DNA of 64,000 bases from Anagrus nilaparvatae (lineage: Eukaryota > Arthropoda > Insecta > Hymenoptera > Mymaridae), in contig JAKSXM010000007.1 in NCBI GenBank assembly GCA_022575985.1, forward strand, positions 65,192,501-65,256,500. The letters run 5' to 3'. Positions 12,481-24,200 of this stretch are shown in pieces. The notes under the pieces were generated by a model. The model searched no databases and was not told the origin of the DNA. It saw only the letters and a list, made by a program, of their open reading frames with translations. Numbering within the stretch: the stretch's first letter is position 1; the number at the start of each line of letters is the position of its first letter. Position numbers and translations under genes: made by a program.

Positions 12481-13638
12481 ACGCCTTTCACAAACAGAGC
12501 TGCTGTTTCTGAATATTATACGGGTGTTTTTAAATAATTAATTAATAAACCCCGATAATTAATTGGTCATTTTTTTATCTATTGTAAAACAAAAAAATTG
12601 TATGTATTTAGAAAAGAAAGAGAGAGATAGAGAGGTTGAGAGAAATATATAACTTCGCAAAGAGGCAAGTGTACATGATTAGAGAAAGAGCTGTCTTACG
12701 CATACAACAATTGAGAGTAGGCGAAAGTTCATTTTATATAAAATAAAATTGATTCAATAAAAAAAAACCTTGAAAGATTCACGAATTTCGGAGAGGAAAT
12801 TATATACCAATCAACATCCAGAGTTCTCTCCCCACTCCTCTTGCTCTCTCTAAACTACTCACACTCAACACAGCTGACTCTGAATCAGTGACAGCGCTGA
12901 TCAGTGATAAGAAAACGCACGCGCGCGGGGTACGTATTTTTTTTCTTTCTCTTTTAAAAAAATAAAATAAAAATACTGTACTCTAATATATCCGCAATTG
13001 CGCTGCTGTCTTATATTTTTGTAATGCATGCTAGCTGAGAAGAAAAAGCACATCAGACAACTATATAGTCTTTGACGAATACGACATCGTTTTATTATTA
13101 TTATTATTTTTCAATTTACACGCGCAAAAATATTATAATATTTTATCAAATGTAATATGTTATAAGGTCTTCCTTGTTGGCATTAGTGTATTTTAAATTA
13201 ACAAAAAGGAAAATCTATACTTTTCTTTATTATAATTAATTAAAAATAAAATAACCTATAAAAAAGTATAGTAAATTTTTAATAAAAAATAAATAAAAAA
13301 AACATAAATATACTCTAAAATAAGTTGAAAAGTTTAAAATCAAAAAGTTAATAAATCAATGAGCATTTAAATGTGAATCAAAGAAAGGTGGAAGTTGCAA
13401 GCCTCGGAGAAATAAATATATGCTTATATATTTCTGGAAATAATATTATTTTTGGAAGTTTCATCATAATAATAACAATCAACTCAAAAAAAAAACACCA
13501 TATATGAGAAATTTGGTGTTATAATAGGATTATAGGATTAAAAATATTGAAAGAAGATTAAAGAATTAAGTAAATAAAAAGAGATTAAAAAAATTAAAAT
13601 AATTGTGGAAAAGTCAAAAATAGCCTGGGTAAGCGGGA
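12481..13638 (+). promoter_or_regulatory. Probable IP6K promoter / 5' UTR region
   Basis: GA/CT-rich tracts at about 12612-12650 and 12825-12850 resemble GAGA-type promoter elements. A G+C-rich stretch ending in cgcgcggg|gtacgt at 12929/12930 looks like a 5' UTR exon donor. An acceptor-like aaatag lies at about 13617-13623, just before the IP6K ATG, so a roughly 0.7-kb 5' UTR intron is plausible. This is inferred from sequence context only. Confidence 0.4.
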
Positions 13639-16600
13639 ATGGTATACCTTTCGGCTACTTGGGGCATGGGAGAGGCTGAAAATCGTTGCCTCGGCGTCAA
13701 CGCTGCTTCATCTTCAGCAACTGCTTCTTCCTTTGTTCAAGAAAATGATGAAGAAGTATCATTACATCCACTTAATAACCAGGTTCGTCTTTATAAAGAA
13801 AATGTCTTCATTATTTAATTGTAAAAAAAAGAATATCAATCACTATTTTCTCTTCTTTCTGTACCTTTTTTTTCTCACCATTCAAGTGCTAATAGCATAA
13901 AAAAAACTTATTATTACATTTTGAGACAAGTAGGTTACGAAATATTATACTGAATTTACTTATATATTTATTTATCTATATTATTTATAAAAATATTTAA
14001 TGTTACGTTCCACGAAAATCTCTCATAGATAACAAAATAAATGTCGTCTGCTACACATGCATTTTATTTAGTATAGTATCTTTATCTTTAAATGTGCATA
14101 ATGATAATATATTATGTGTATATGATGCAGGTGTGGATGATAAAACTCGTGGAGTGTATATTTCATTATTAATAGAAAATTTTTTATTTTTTAGACAAAA
14201 TAATAATAAAATACAACATTAAAAAAGAAACTGTTTTTTTTTTATGCAAAATAATTAGGTTGGAGGTCATACAAGATTATTGTTACTCAACCAGAATACA
14301 ATATGCAAGCCATTAAATTGTCGAGAACTTGAATTTTACAGAAACATTCCACAAGATATACAAATGTTTGTCCCTAAATTTAAAGGTAAGCTAGTGCAAA
14401 AATTAAATTTATATATTTTTAAAGAAAAAGAAAAATTCTTATTTATAGGTAAAAATAAGACAAAAAAATTATAATATACAATATTTAATACAGACAAAAT
14501 CACACACTATATGTAAAAACAAATTTATTTAATTTTTTGATGCGTTAATAAATAAACATTTAATATATTAAAGAGGTATTATTTTTTAATTATTATTATT
14601 ATTATTATTAATATTATATGATATTTATATTATGACATTTTATTATTTATTTAATTACCCGTTATAAATAAATAAGCCTTATTTAGTTTAGTGTTTTTTT
14701 TTTCAGTAGTTATCGCCATATTTTCATTTAATATTTCGTCATTATTATTATTGTTATTATTATTAATTACTTGTTAATATATTTTAATAAAAAAACGTGT
14801 GTATTTTTGTTTAAATTTTTTTTCTTATAATGCCTTATATTATTTTATTTAAATAAATTGACGTCAATATAATAGTTTTATACCTATTTATAGGTATATT
14901 AAATTTTAATTTAATTTTTATTGATCATAAAGAGTAGGTATATAAAATATTTTTCATTTTTATTAATTATTTATACCTAATATTTTAAAATAATTTAACT
15001 TGCGCATGTAGGTTTTATCAATTTTTTAAATGAAAAATGTTTTATATTTCCTTTTGTGTTTATTTTTATATTTTTTTAATCAGATTTTTTTTGGTTTTAA
15101 AATTATATTAAAAGTATATAAGTAAAATTTAATATTTACGGCGCGTGTTTATTGATTTTCTTGATTTTTATTTTATTTTATTTTATTTTCTCGACGTGTA
15201 ATTTTTTTAAGTATTGAATTATTTTAATTATGATGATTTTTTTTAGTAAATTTTATAGTGTATGGGGATAATAATTAGTTTTAAACAAATAAATAAAACA
15301 AAAAAAATGTTTTTTTTTTAATTTTTTTTGGTACCTAAAAAAAATGCATCAATTCGCGTCATGTTTGATGATTGTCTAGAAAAGCAACCTTTTCTTTCAA
15401 GTTATCCCCAGAGGCAAAAAGTTCGCACTAAAGAGGAATACGTGTCTGGGAATCGAGGCATGGCCTGCTCGCAGACTCACTAGTGCCCTCCACACATTCC
15501 ATTTGCTTCTCCTAGGCCAATGCTCGGGGTTTGTATTTTGTTGCTGATCATCAATAAAAAAAAAAAATTATTAAAAAATTTGTTCTTTTCGGAGTAAGCT
15601 TTTTTTGTAAACAATTGAAAAAGCTCTCCGAATTGATCAGGCGTATACATATAATAATTTGCCTGCATAAAATTTATTAGATTTTTTTTTCACTCACCTA
15701 TTGTTACACAAAGATTCATTTTTTTTTTTTATTTTTTTTTTTCTTCAAGGTGATATTTAAAACAATAGCTGTTTAATAAATTATATTGATTCAATTTTTT
15801 TTTTCTTTTTTTTTTTTAAGTAAGTAATTTCATATACAAAGCACATTGTCAATTTTTGTGTAATAATAGCTATCATTTTAATGTGTTTTGTCTGTTATCT
15901 ATTGCAGGCTTAAATTTAATAATAATTTTTTTACTTTTAAATATTATAAAATTTTATAATTAAAATAAAAAGAAAACAAAAATATATTAATCATGTACTC
16001 ATCGGTTAATAAAAATGATATTAATTAATTTAATAAATAAAATAAAAAATTTTTTTTTATTTATATTGACTTTTTTGAGTTTTCATCTTTAAACGACGGT
16101 GTTACAGGTGTAATGCAGGCATCCAGCAGTGGAGAATCCAAACTTGAAAAACGTTATAGCCCAAGTTTTCGTGATCAAGAAAATCGTTCAGGCAGTAAAG
16201 GATCCATTAAAAGAAAAAGGGATGATGTTTTAAGGTATGAATAATTTTTTTTTTTTTTTGGTATATTGTTATTAATTATTGGATTTTTTTAACAGAATGA
16301 AGATTCATAGAAAAAATAGTTCGGTGGATGTATTAAAATGTGGGACACATTTAGATCCAACAACGAATAAACAATGTAAGTTTTTATAATTAAAATTTTC
16401 AACAATCATTCTATATTTTATAACTAAAAATTTTTTTTTGTTAGATTTTTTGCTACTAGAAAATATTACATCTCAGTATTCTCATCCATGTATTTTGGAT
16501 TTGAAAATGGGGACCAGGCAGCATGGTGATGATGCGTCAGCTGAAAAACGTAACAAGCAAATAGCTAAATGTGCAGCGAGTACTTCTGCATCTTTAGGAG

Positions 16601-17806
16601 TACGATTGTGTGGGATGCAGGTAAATTTGGATGGCTTTTTTTATTATGGGTGTTTATTAAGTTTTTCAACTTAATATTACAATATTTTGTTTTCTCTTTA
16701 AAGGCATATCAAATTGACACTGATAATTTTATAAAGAGAGATAAATATTTTGGTAGAGAATTAAATGAAGAGGGTTTTAAAGCAGCCTTATACAAATTTT
16801 TTCATAATGGTTACTGTTTAAGAACATCCGTTATTCAAACAGTTATTAGACAGTTAGAGCAATTGAGAAGAGCTATCGAAAGACAAAGCAGCTACCGTTT
16901 TTATTCTTGGTAAACATTTTATTTTTTAATTACTTATCAATTATTTATTTATTTATTTTATGGATTAATAATAAAATTTATTATAGTTCTCTCTTGGTGG
17001 TATATGAAGGAAATCAAATAGAAGATTATGCAGAAGACAGACATAGTCCTGGAACTCACTGTATGCAAGAAGCAAATAATGTCAGTTATTTGGAAAATGC
17101 TGCTCATCCTTCTGATACATGTTACGATGCTGATACAAGTAATAATTCAAATGATTACAGTCTTTGCCATGAAGAAGTCAATCAAGCTACTCTTCATAGA
17201 AGTTTTGGAGAAGCAGCTGCAAGAGGTGCCCAAAACTCGAGAGGTTTTTATCCAGTAAATGAAGAAACTGTATTTATGGATCCTCCGTCCAACCTCATTA
17301 ATACTGTTGCTCAAATAAAATCATACGACAATTGGATGATGTGTAGTAATAGCAATAGTAATAGCAGTAGTAACAGTAGCAGTAGTGGTGATGATTTTTG
17401 CTGCGGGCAGCATACAGTTGTCAATTCTGAAGATACAAGCTCTGACCTTGATATAAGTTCAGCCTGTCCATTAAAACGCAATAATAGACACAGACATCGC
17501 TTAAGATTATATGAAAATGATCATATGCATGATGATGATGAGGATGATGATGATGATGACGACGATGAATGTGCAAGTGTTTCAAAGCGAATGAAAGTTA
17601 AAAGCAATACAGAGAATAGCTGCAATGTTCAGGAATGTAAAGTAGATGTAAGAATGATTGATTTTGCTCACACAGCTTTTGGTCAGAATGGCTCAAATGT
17701 AACTCCTAATTCTAATTCTACTGTACATCAAGGCCCAGATTGTGGATTTCTTACAGGTCTTGACAGTTTAAACCGGCTTTTAAGAGAAATCTTAAACGAA
17801 GGTTAA
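13639..17806 (+). CDS. IP6K: Inositol hexakisphosphate kinase (IP6K)
   Basis: IP6K transfers the beta-phosphate-forming phosphoryl group from ATP to InsP6, making 5-InsP7 for phosphate and energy signalling. Seven exons keep frame: 13639-13782, 14259-14385, 16108-16234, 16296-16375, 16445-16620, 16704-16909 and 16987-17806, giving 559 residues. Early family signature QVGGHT lies at the exon 1-2 junction, followed by [16 protein letters not shown]. The catalytic PxxxDxKxG box is PCILDLKMG (residues about 174-182), then [12 protein letters not shown] and [23 protein letters not shown] precedes a long insert, and the C-terminal IDFAHT supplies the metal-binding aspartate (about 512). The insert of about 200 residues between the last two blocks is serine/asparagine-rich and ends in an Asp run coded by GAT repeats; vertebrate enzymes have a much shorter loop there. 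The start codon follows the longest open frame; an internal Met (GMGEAE) is an alternative. Confidence 0.93.
14386..16107 (+). other. IP6K intron 2, with a small G+C-rich ORF
   Basis: This 1.7-kb intron is A/T-rich with an ATT microsatellite near 14585-14610. One segment, about 15340-15540, is much richer in G+C and open in several frames. On the plus strand an ATG at 15361 opens 40 codons to TAG at 15481, beginning [11 protein letters not shown] and ending GMACSQTH. No domain is recognised. It could be an alternative exon, a regulatory block, or old inserted sequence. Confidence 0.4.
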
Positions 17807-20800
17807 AATTTTTATTTTTAAAAACTGTTAATAAAAATTTAAAGTGATAAATTATTTTAGACGTTCTTTTTTTTTTTTTAATTTTAAACGCCAGTTTTAT
17901 GGTTAAAAAGTACTATAGTAGTAATGTAGAAATATCTTTAGAAAACATATACCAGTGTAAATACAAAGAATTTGTGCAGGTCACATAATTTTGTGACTAT
18001 CAAATAAATTTATGTAAGTCAATTTAAATATTGTATATATATATATATAAAAATGTAAATGTGTGTAAATTAATTAATAATGTTAATTATTGTTATTATA
18101 TAAAATACCCATAATATTACAAGACTATAGTATTTTTTCCCACCTTATATTTGGTAAAAATTTAAAAATTATAGTATTAAATTTTATTCTAATACATTTG
18201 TTTCTATCACTCATTTTTTTCTACATTATTTTTCAGTATTATTAATTGTATATAGCTGAAATAAAATATTTTTATCATATTATATATAATTTATTTCATT
18301 CTTTTCTATAAATTAATCAAGGTTAACACGAAGGTATAATAATTGTTCTCCAAGTGGACGTAAAATACAGTTAACTCGTGATTTCGTAATAACAAGTCTG
18401 AATACCTTAAATCTAACGAAATTTGTTGTTGGGACCGTTAAATATGTTCGTAATATCAAGCATTTCTTTATACATCAGTCATTCGTTATATTACTGTACT
18501 TCATTACCAAAAAAATCAAACCTAACATTCTACAGTCTTACTAATCAGCTGTTGAATTGTTGTGATCACAGACTACTTGTTGTGATGATTCGTGACTGCG
18601 GGTGCTTGAATATCGGTATTTGAATTTGTACTGCTTATTTTTATTTTTTTTAAACAATGCTCTTCTAATAATTCTATTGCTACCTATCATTATCACAAGA
18701 ATTTAGAGCATATATTTTTAATTGCAACTTCCTCAAACTCAATATTTCGAAATAAAATATTTAACCCTGCTACTGATAACGAGGAATTTGTGCTAGCAAG
18801 TTTTTTTATCAGGAAATTTCTTATCACCTTGGGATACAACGAATAGCAAATTTCTAACGATTTATAACTTCTAATAAAACTGAAAGTTTTTTTACTTAAT
18901 TCAAATCCAGTTAATATTTAAGGCGATAAGATTCCTATACCTATCCCAAGCCAAACCATTTTTAATAATTAAAAGTTTGACTACTGATGCTATAATATTA
19001 ATTTGATTTTTTCATCCTTATCATCTTTAATAGAATAAAGAAATTAATAAAATATTAATAGCTTCCATTTATGTTTAGATTCTAAAAACTTAAAATAAAA
19101 AAATATTTGGTAAAAAATAGTATATATTATTACTCTTTCTAAAAAAATATTCAATTTTTTTGACACAAATATTATTTTGACAGTCTCAGGGCCGGATTCA
19201 GCAAAATTTATCTCTGAAACAAAAAAATCTGCCACCCCCTTATGGACAGCGAAACTCGAAATTTTTTATATAGTATTAATTTTAATTTAAAATATATAGA
19301 TGAAAAAGACTATTAAACTGCATCTATTATAATTTTGTACCTTGCAATTGGTCTCATTTTTTTCGAGTACCTTATAGGGTATACTTTTGAACCCCGTATA
19401 AACTGAAAATTTTTATTAATAATTGTTTCTCATTAATAGGATAAAAATAACCCATTTTTATCAATAAGTGTTTATCCATAATTGGCTAAAAATTATTAGT
19501 TTTTAAATTGATGCGAAAATTACAATTTTAGACTAAAATAGGTTTTAAAGGTCTCAAACATTTTGCATAGGTATAAAGCTCCATGTTTCTATACACCAAG
19601 TAACTAATTGTTCAATTCTAGACCCAGCTAGGTCAATTCTTGAGGGGGAAGCCCGGGTAGCGGGGATCCTTTTCAGTGGGGATTCAAAATATTAAAAAAT
19701 TATATCACTAATATTTATAAAGAAATAATAATTTTTTACGAAAAAAGTACTAAATTTTATAGGAAAATAAAATGTTGCAACAAATTTCATTTTGGGTTCT
19801 GAAAAAAATATTAGCTTTAAACTATTTTTTTTCTGTAATTAAAAAGTACAAATATTTATTTCATGTAAATATATATTTTAAAATTGACGAATTTATAAAT
19901 CAAAACTTGAAAATTATCATTAAAAATAACTATAACAAAACTTTATTAAGTGAAATAACAAATTACACACTCTGATTCACACGCTTATAAAAGTAAGATT
20001 CATAGTAAAATACAATTAAAAATCAACTTTAGATTTTGGTAAACCAAAAAAAAAAGTTATTTTTAAACATAAAAATGTGCTTATTAAAAATTTCAACAAA
20101 AAAAATTAGTTGATTACCATGTATCACATACCTAAAAATTTTTGTTCTCATATAAATGCAAGATTTTAATATTCGATAAAACTTTTTTAATTTATAAAAA
20201 ATATAGACATATGTTTACACCAGGCTCGGTTGAGTTGAATTTCAATTGAAATTAAGTAAAAAGATGTGCTTTTAGTCAAACATCTTAAGATTTCTAAATT
20301 AACTATCTTTTAGACACCCTCAAACTTTTATTAAAATTAGAATTCAACTGAGATATAACTCAACCTAGCCTGGTGTAAACATACCCTTTATGAAAAGGCA
20401 CTTTTTTTTTAAAACATTTGCATATAAAAATTAGTTAATATCAGTGCTTTATATATACGCAATAATTTGATTAAAATTACCATATAATTATCGTTTCAAA
20501 TTATTTTTTTTAATTTAAATTATATATATATGTATAATATATACATATATATATTTTAATAAAAAACACGTAGAATAAAATAAATAATTTTTTTTTCTTA
20601 TTTACAAATTATATTTTAAAATTTTTGTTTTTTAGACTGCTAATATAAACCACAAGTAGTCTTAAATATATGTTTCTGCGAATAAAAAATTTTTTAAATA
20701 AATGAGAATTAAAATTCTCAAAACCAATTAGTGGTTTTACCATCAAAAATTTTTAGTTATTTAAGAGAATCTTATTTTTATTATTATTTTTGACATTTTT

Positions 20801-21270
20801 TCTTTTTATCTACTTATTCTATCATTTGGTTAATTTTTTTTAAATACTACTCGAGGCTCCATTTTTACAAGGCTAAAAATTATTTTTATGTGCATTTGAT
20901 TAATACAAATATATGTTTCTGTTTCTTAATAAATTATTATAAATGCATTGGATGTATAAAAAATCTTATATATATTTTACTTAAATGCATTTTAACAAAT
21001 ATGTGCATTTGTATAGAAAAATATTTTTTTTTATACCATTGTACGTTTATGTTTTAATTAATTAATAACAATAAAATTAAAATTTATTCAATAAAAAAAT
21101 TTGTCTTTTAAATAAATGCTTGTAAAGGATCAGTCATTATTCAAAAAATAAAGCACATAAAAATAATTGTTTGACAAAAAGTATTATTTACAAATTCATT
21201 GATTCAAAATAAATAATATTATTAATTTTTAAATTATATTTAAACATAGCGATTTAATTATTTTCTTACT
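17807..21270. other. Convergent interval between IP6K and HIP1
   Basis: This region holds the IP6K 3' UTR (AATAAA at 18003) and the HIP1 3' end (reverse AATAAA near 21083). The rest is A/T-rich non-coding sequence with a TA microsatellite at 20521-20560 and a 185-bp inverted-repeat element at 20208-20392. Isolated higher-G+C scraps occur at about 19185-19255 (gggccggattcagc) and 19615-19680 (agcccgggtagcgggg) and look like old transposon pieces. No supported gene was found; ORFs at 18423-18623 and 19772-19975 have no recognisable similarity. Confidence 0.5.
20208..20392. mobile_element. Short MITE-like element with terminal inverted repeats
   Basis: The left end TATGTTTACACCAGGCT plus GGTTGAGTT mirrors the right end AACTCAACC plus AGCCTGGTGTAAACATA. 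Total length is about 185 bp with imperfect pairing continuing inward. No coding capacity is present, and the target-site duplication is unclear. A non-autonomous DNA transposon is the simplest reading; superfamily is unknown. Confidence 0.7.
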
Positions 21271-24200
21271 TTAATCTGCCATTTGATAATGATATCGACG
21301 TAATGCAGATAATTTTAATCTTTCAGTCTCCAGTGCTTGCTCTAATTCTAAAACTCGAACTTGAGCTTCCATTTCTAATCGCTTAGCTTGATGTAAACTT
21401 AATCCAGATATATCCATGTCTTCTGTCAATAAAACAAAAAAAATTATGATAAATATGCAAAATTATATTAAGAAAATTATCTATACCGTTATCTTCTATT
21501 AGTTGGCTACAACTTTTTGAAGTAGCAACAACACTTCCAGTTGATTGAGTTACTAGCCGGGATGCTTCTGATAATGCTGATAAATTAGGACTATTTCTAT
21601 CTGCCTTTACTCTACTAGCTACAACTAATTGAGCTGTTGATGCTGCTATTCCTTGAGATGCTGCCACTAGTTGCTCGAATTTCCCTTTACCAGAAACTAC
21701 TTTGTCAGCTGCTTCTCTGCAAAATTACCATTTAAAAAAATTAATATTTTACAATATTTATTTGTTTAACAAATTTGTACTAACAGCAAAAAATTAGCAC
21801 CCATTGCTATAGCCTTAGCTGCAGATATTAAACCTTCAGACCACTGATGATTGCGTTTATAGAATTCAGTTGCAGAATGAGTACCTTTTCCTTGTGCTAC
21901 TATTTCCATTTGCAAAGTTCTAGACTTTTTTACTAGATTTCTAATGCTCATCATTAATTCTGTACATGAATCTAAAATTTTTCCATTCACCTCTAATTTT
22001 ACTCCCGAGTCTGCTGCACGAGATTTATCTAACATTTCCTTTAATATATAATTTATTAATTAAACATTAATTGAAACAGTAACAATAAAAGTAAAAAAAA
22101 AAAATTACGAACTTGAATTCTGTTTGCAGCTTCTTCGATAGCTTTATCCATGGATAACAGTTCATCTTCAACTAAATTACCAATAGCTTCAACGTTACCT
22201 TCTGCTTTTGATAAAGAATCTGCAAGTTTTGAAATTTTCTCTAGTTGTGTTTTAACTACTAGTACTTGTTCAATTGATTTCTCTGATTTTTCTTTAATAT
22301 AACTCAATAAAATTAATCCTTGCGAGCCTAATTGTTTACATTCATCCGTTAGTCCTATAAAAAAATAATCTCTTTATAATAAAAAATTCTAAACACTGTC
22401 GCCAGCACAGTACATTTGGGAACCCTACATCTGGATATCGTACATTAGGGCATGTTACATTTGGACATGGTTCATTTGGGCACCCACATTTGGACACGGT
22501 ACATTTGGGAACTCTAAATTTGGACACGGTACCTTTGTATACCATAGTACATTTAGGCAAGGTACATTTGGGTATCCCTTAATTGGGCATAATATCTCTC
22601 TATATTATTTGACGATTTGCAATCACTGTATTTGATTTATTTGATTAACTTTTTGTAACTCACTCTTCTCCTTCATTAAAATATTTAAAGTTATATCATT
22701 GTCACAAAATAACAAAAGACATTTTAATTCATTTAGACAATATGATAAATTCAGGTAAAAAAATAATCTTTTTCATATTAATAAAATTCATTTCAATATC
22801 AAATAGAAATAAAATTTCTAATCCATTCATTATTATATCCGTTATATTAAACATTCATATTAAACGAATTAATTTCTACGAGGGTAGGCACGCGAAGCAT
22901 AATTTATATGGGCATATCCATTACTTTTCATACAAAAGTGTGCGCACCCATGACTCCGATCGGGCTCAAATTTTCAGGGGTGGTTTGAAGTAATAAAAAA
23001 CTCAGCCAGCCAAAATTTCAGCCATTTTGCAGGACGGGTTGCCGAGATACAAGCTCTAAAAGGTCCAAAAATAGCTGTTTTTAGCCAATTTTCAAAAATT
23101 TACTGGGCTTCAAGGATTAGTCCAAAAAACATCCGGCTGGTCTTATTTTTTTCCTTAAATATTCAACTTTTACCAAAAAAATTTTCAAAAAGTTTCATGG
23201 AGTTGATTTTTACTGGCATTGATTAACGTAAGATTTATTTTATCGAAAAATGCTGATTTTTGAACTTGAATTGTGACTCAGCATCATTAGCTAAAGACTT
23301 CCGGTTGATTTCATTAAAAGCGTCTATCAAAGACCTTTCAAATAAGACCTTAAACGTTATAAAAGCTTACCAGGAACCGTAGATATAAGCAGTTGAAAGT
23401 TTGCTGTTTCCGAAAATATCGATTTTTTAACAACTTTAATCGTCTGCAAAATTTTTCTCTGAGCACTTTAAGGGCTTAAAATTTCAGGAAAGCTTCTTTT
23501 GATATTAAAAAAAATTCCCTAAAAATTTGGGCGATGGTATTGGCTTCTGTTCGTAGATATAAGACTCTGAAAATGTGTAATAATTGGACCAATGTTGGCC
23601 AATAAATGGTTAAGGGGTCAACCAAAAAATTTTTCTTCTTCAATATTCGAATAGCCAGGGAAAAATGAGCTGATTTAAAAAAAAAAATTTTTATTTTTGA
23701 CCGAAAAATAAGCAAGTTATCATCATTTTAAGATTTTTTAAAAAATTTTCCAAAAATCCCATTTTTAGGGTCATTATACAGTATTCTAACTCGAAATAAT
23801 GATAACTCGCTTATTTTTCGGTCTAAAATAAAAATTTTTTTTTTTAAATTGTCGAATTTTTTCCTGCCTATTCGAATATTTACAAATAAGAAACTTCTTA
23901 TACGCAAAAATTATTTTTTTGGGCCAAAAACTACCCGAATACATTGACAAAATAAAGTAAGTTCTAAAGTAATTTGCCAAAAAAAAATAATTTTTGCGTA
24001 TAAGAAGTTTCTTTTTTGTAAATATTCGAATAGGCAGGAAAAAATTTGACAATTTAAAAAAAAAAATTTTTATTTTTGACCGAAAAATAAGCAAGTTATC
24101 ATCATTTTAAGATTTTTTAAAAAATTTTCCAAAAATCCCATTTTTAGGGTCATTATACAGTATTCTAACTCGAAATAATGATAACTTGCTTATTTTTCGG

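Noticed and set aside
22342..22560. Cys-rich 72-codon ORF on the minus strand
   Set aside because: It is a direct translation of the GGTACATTTGGGCA minisatellite; the regular CPN pattern comes from the repeat unit.
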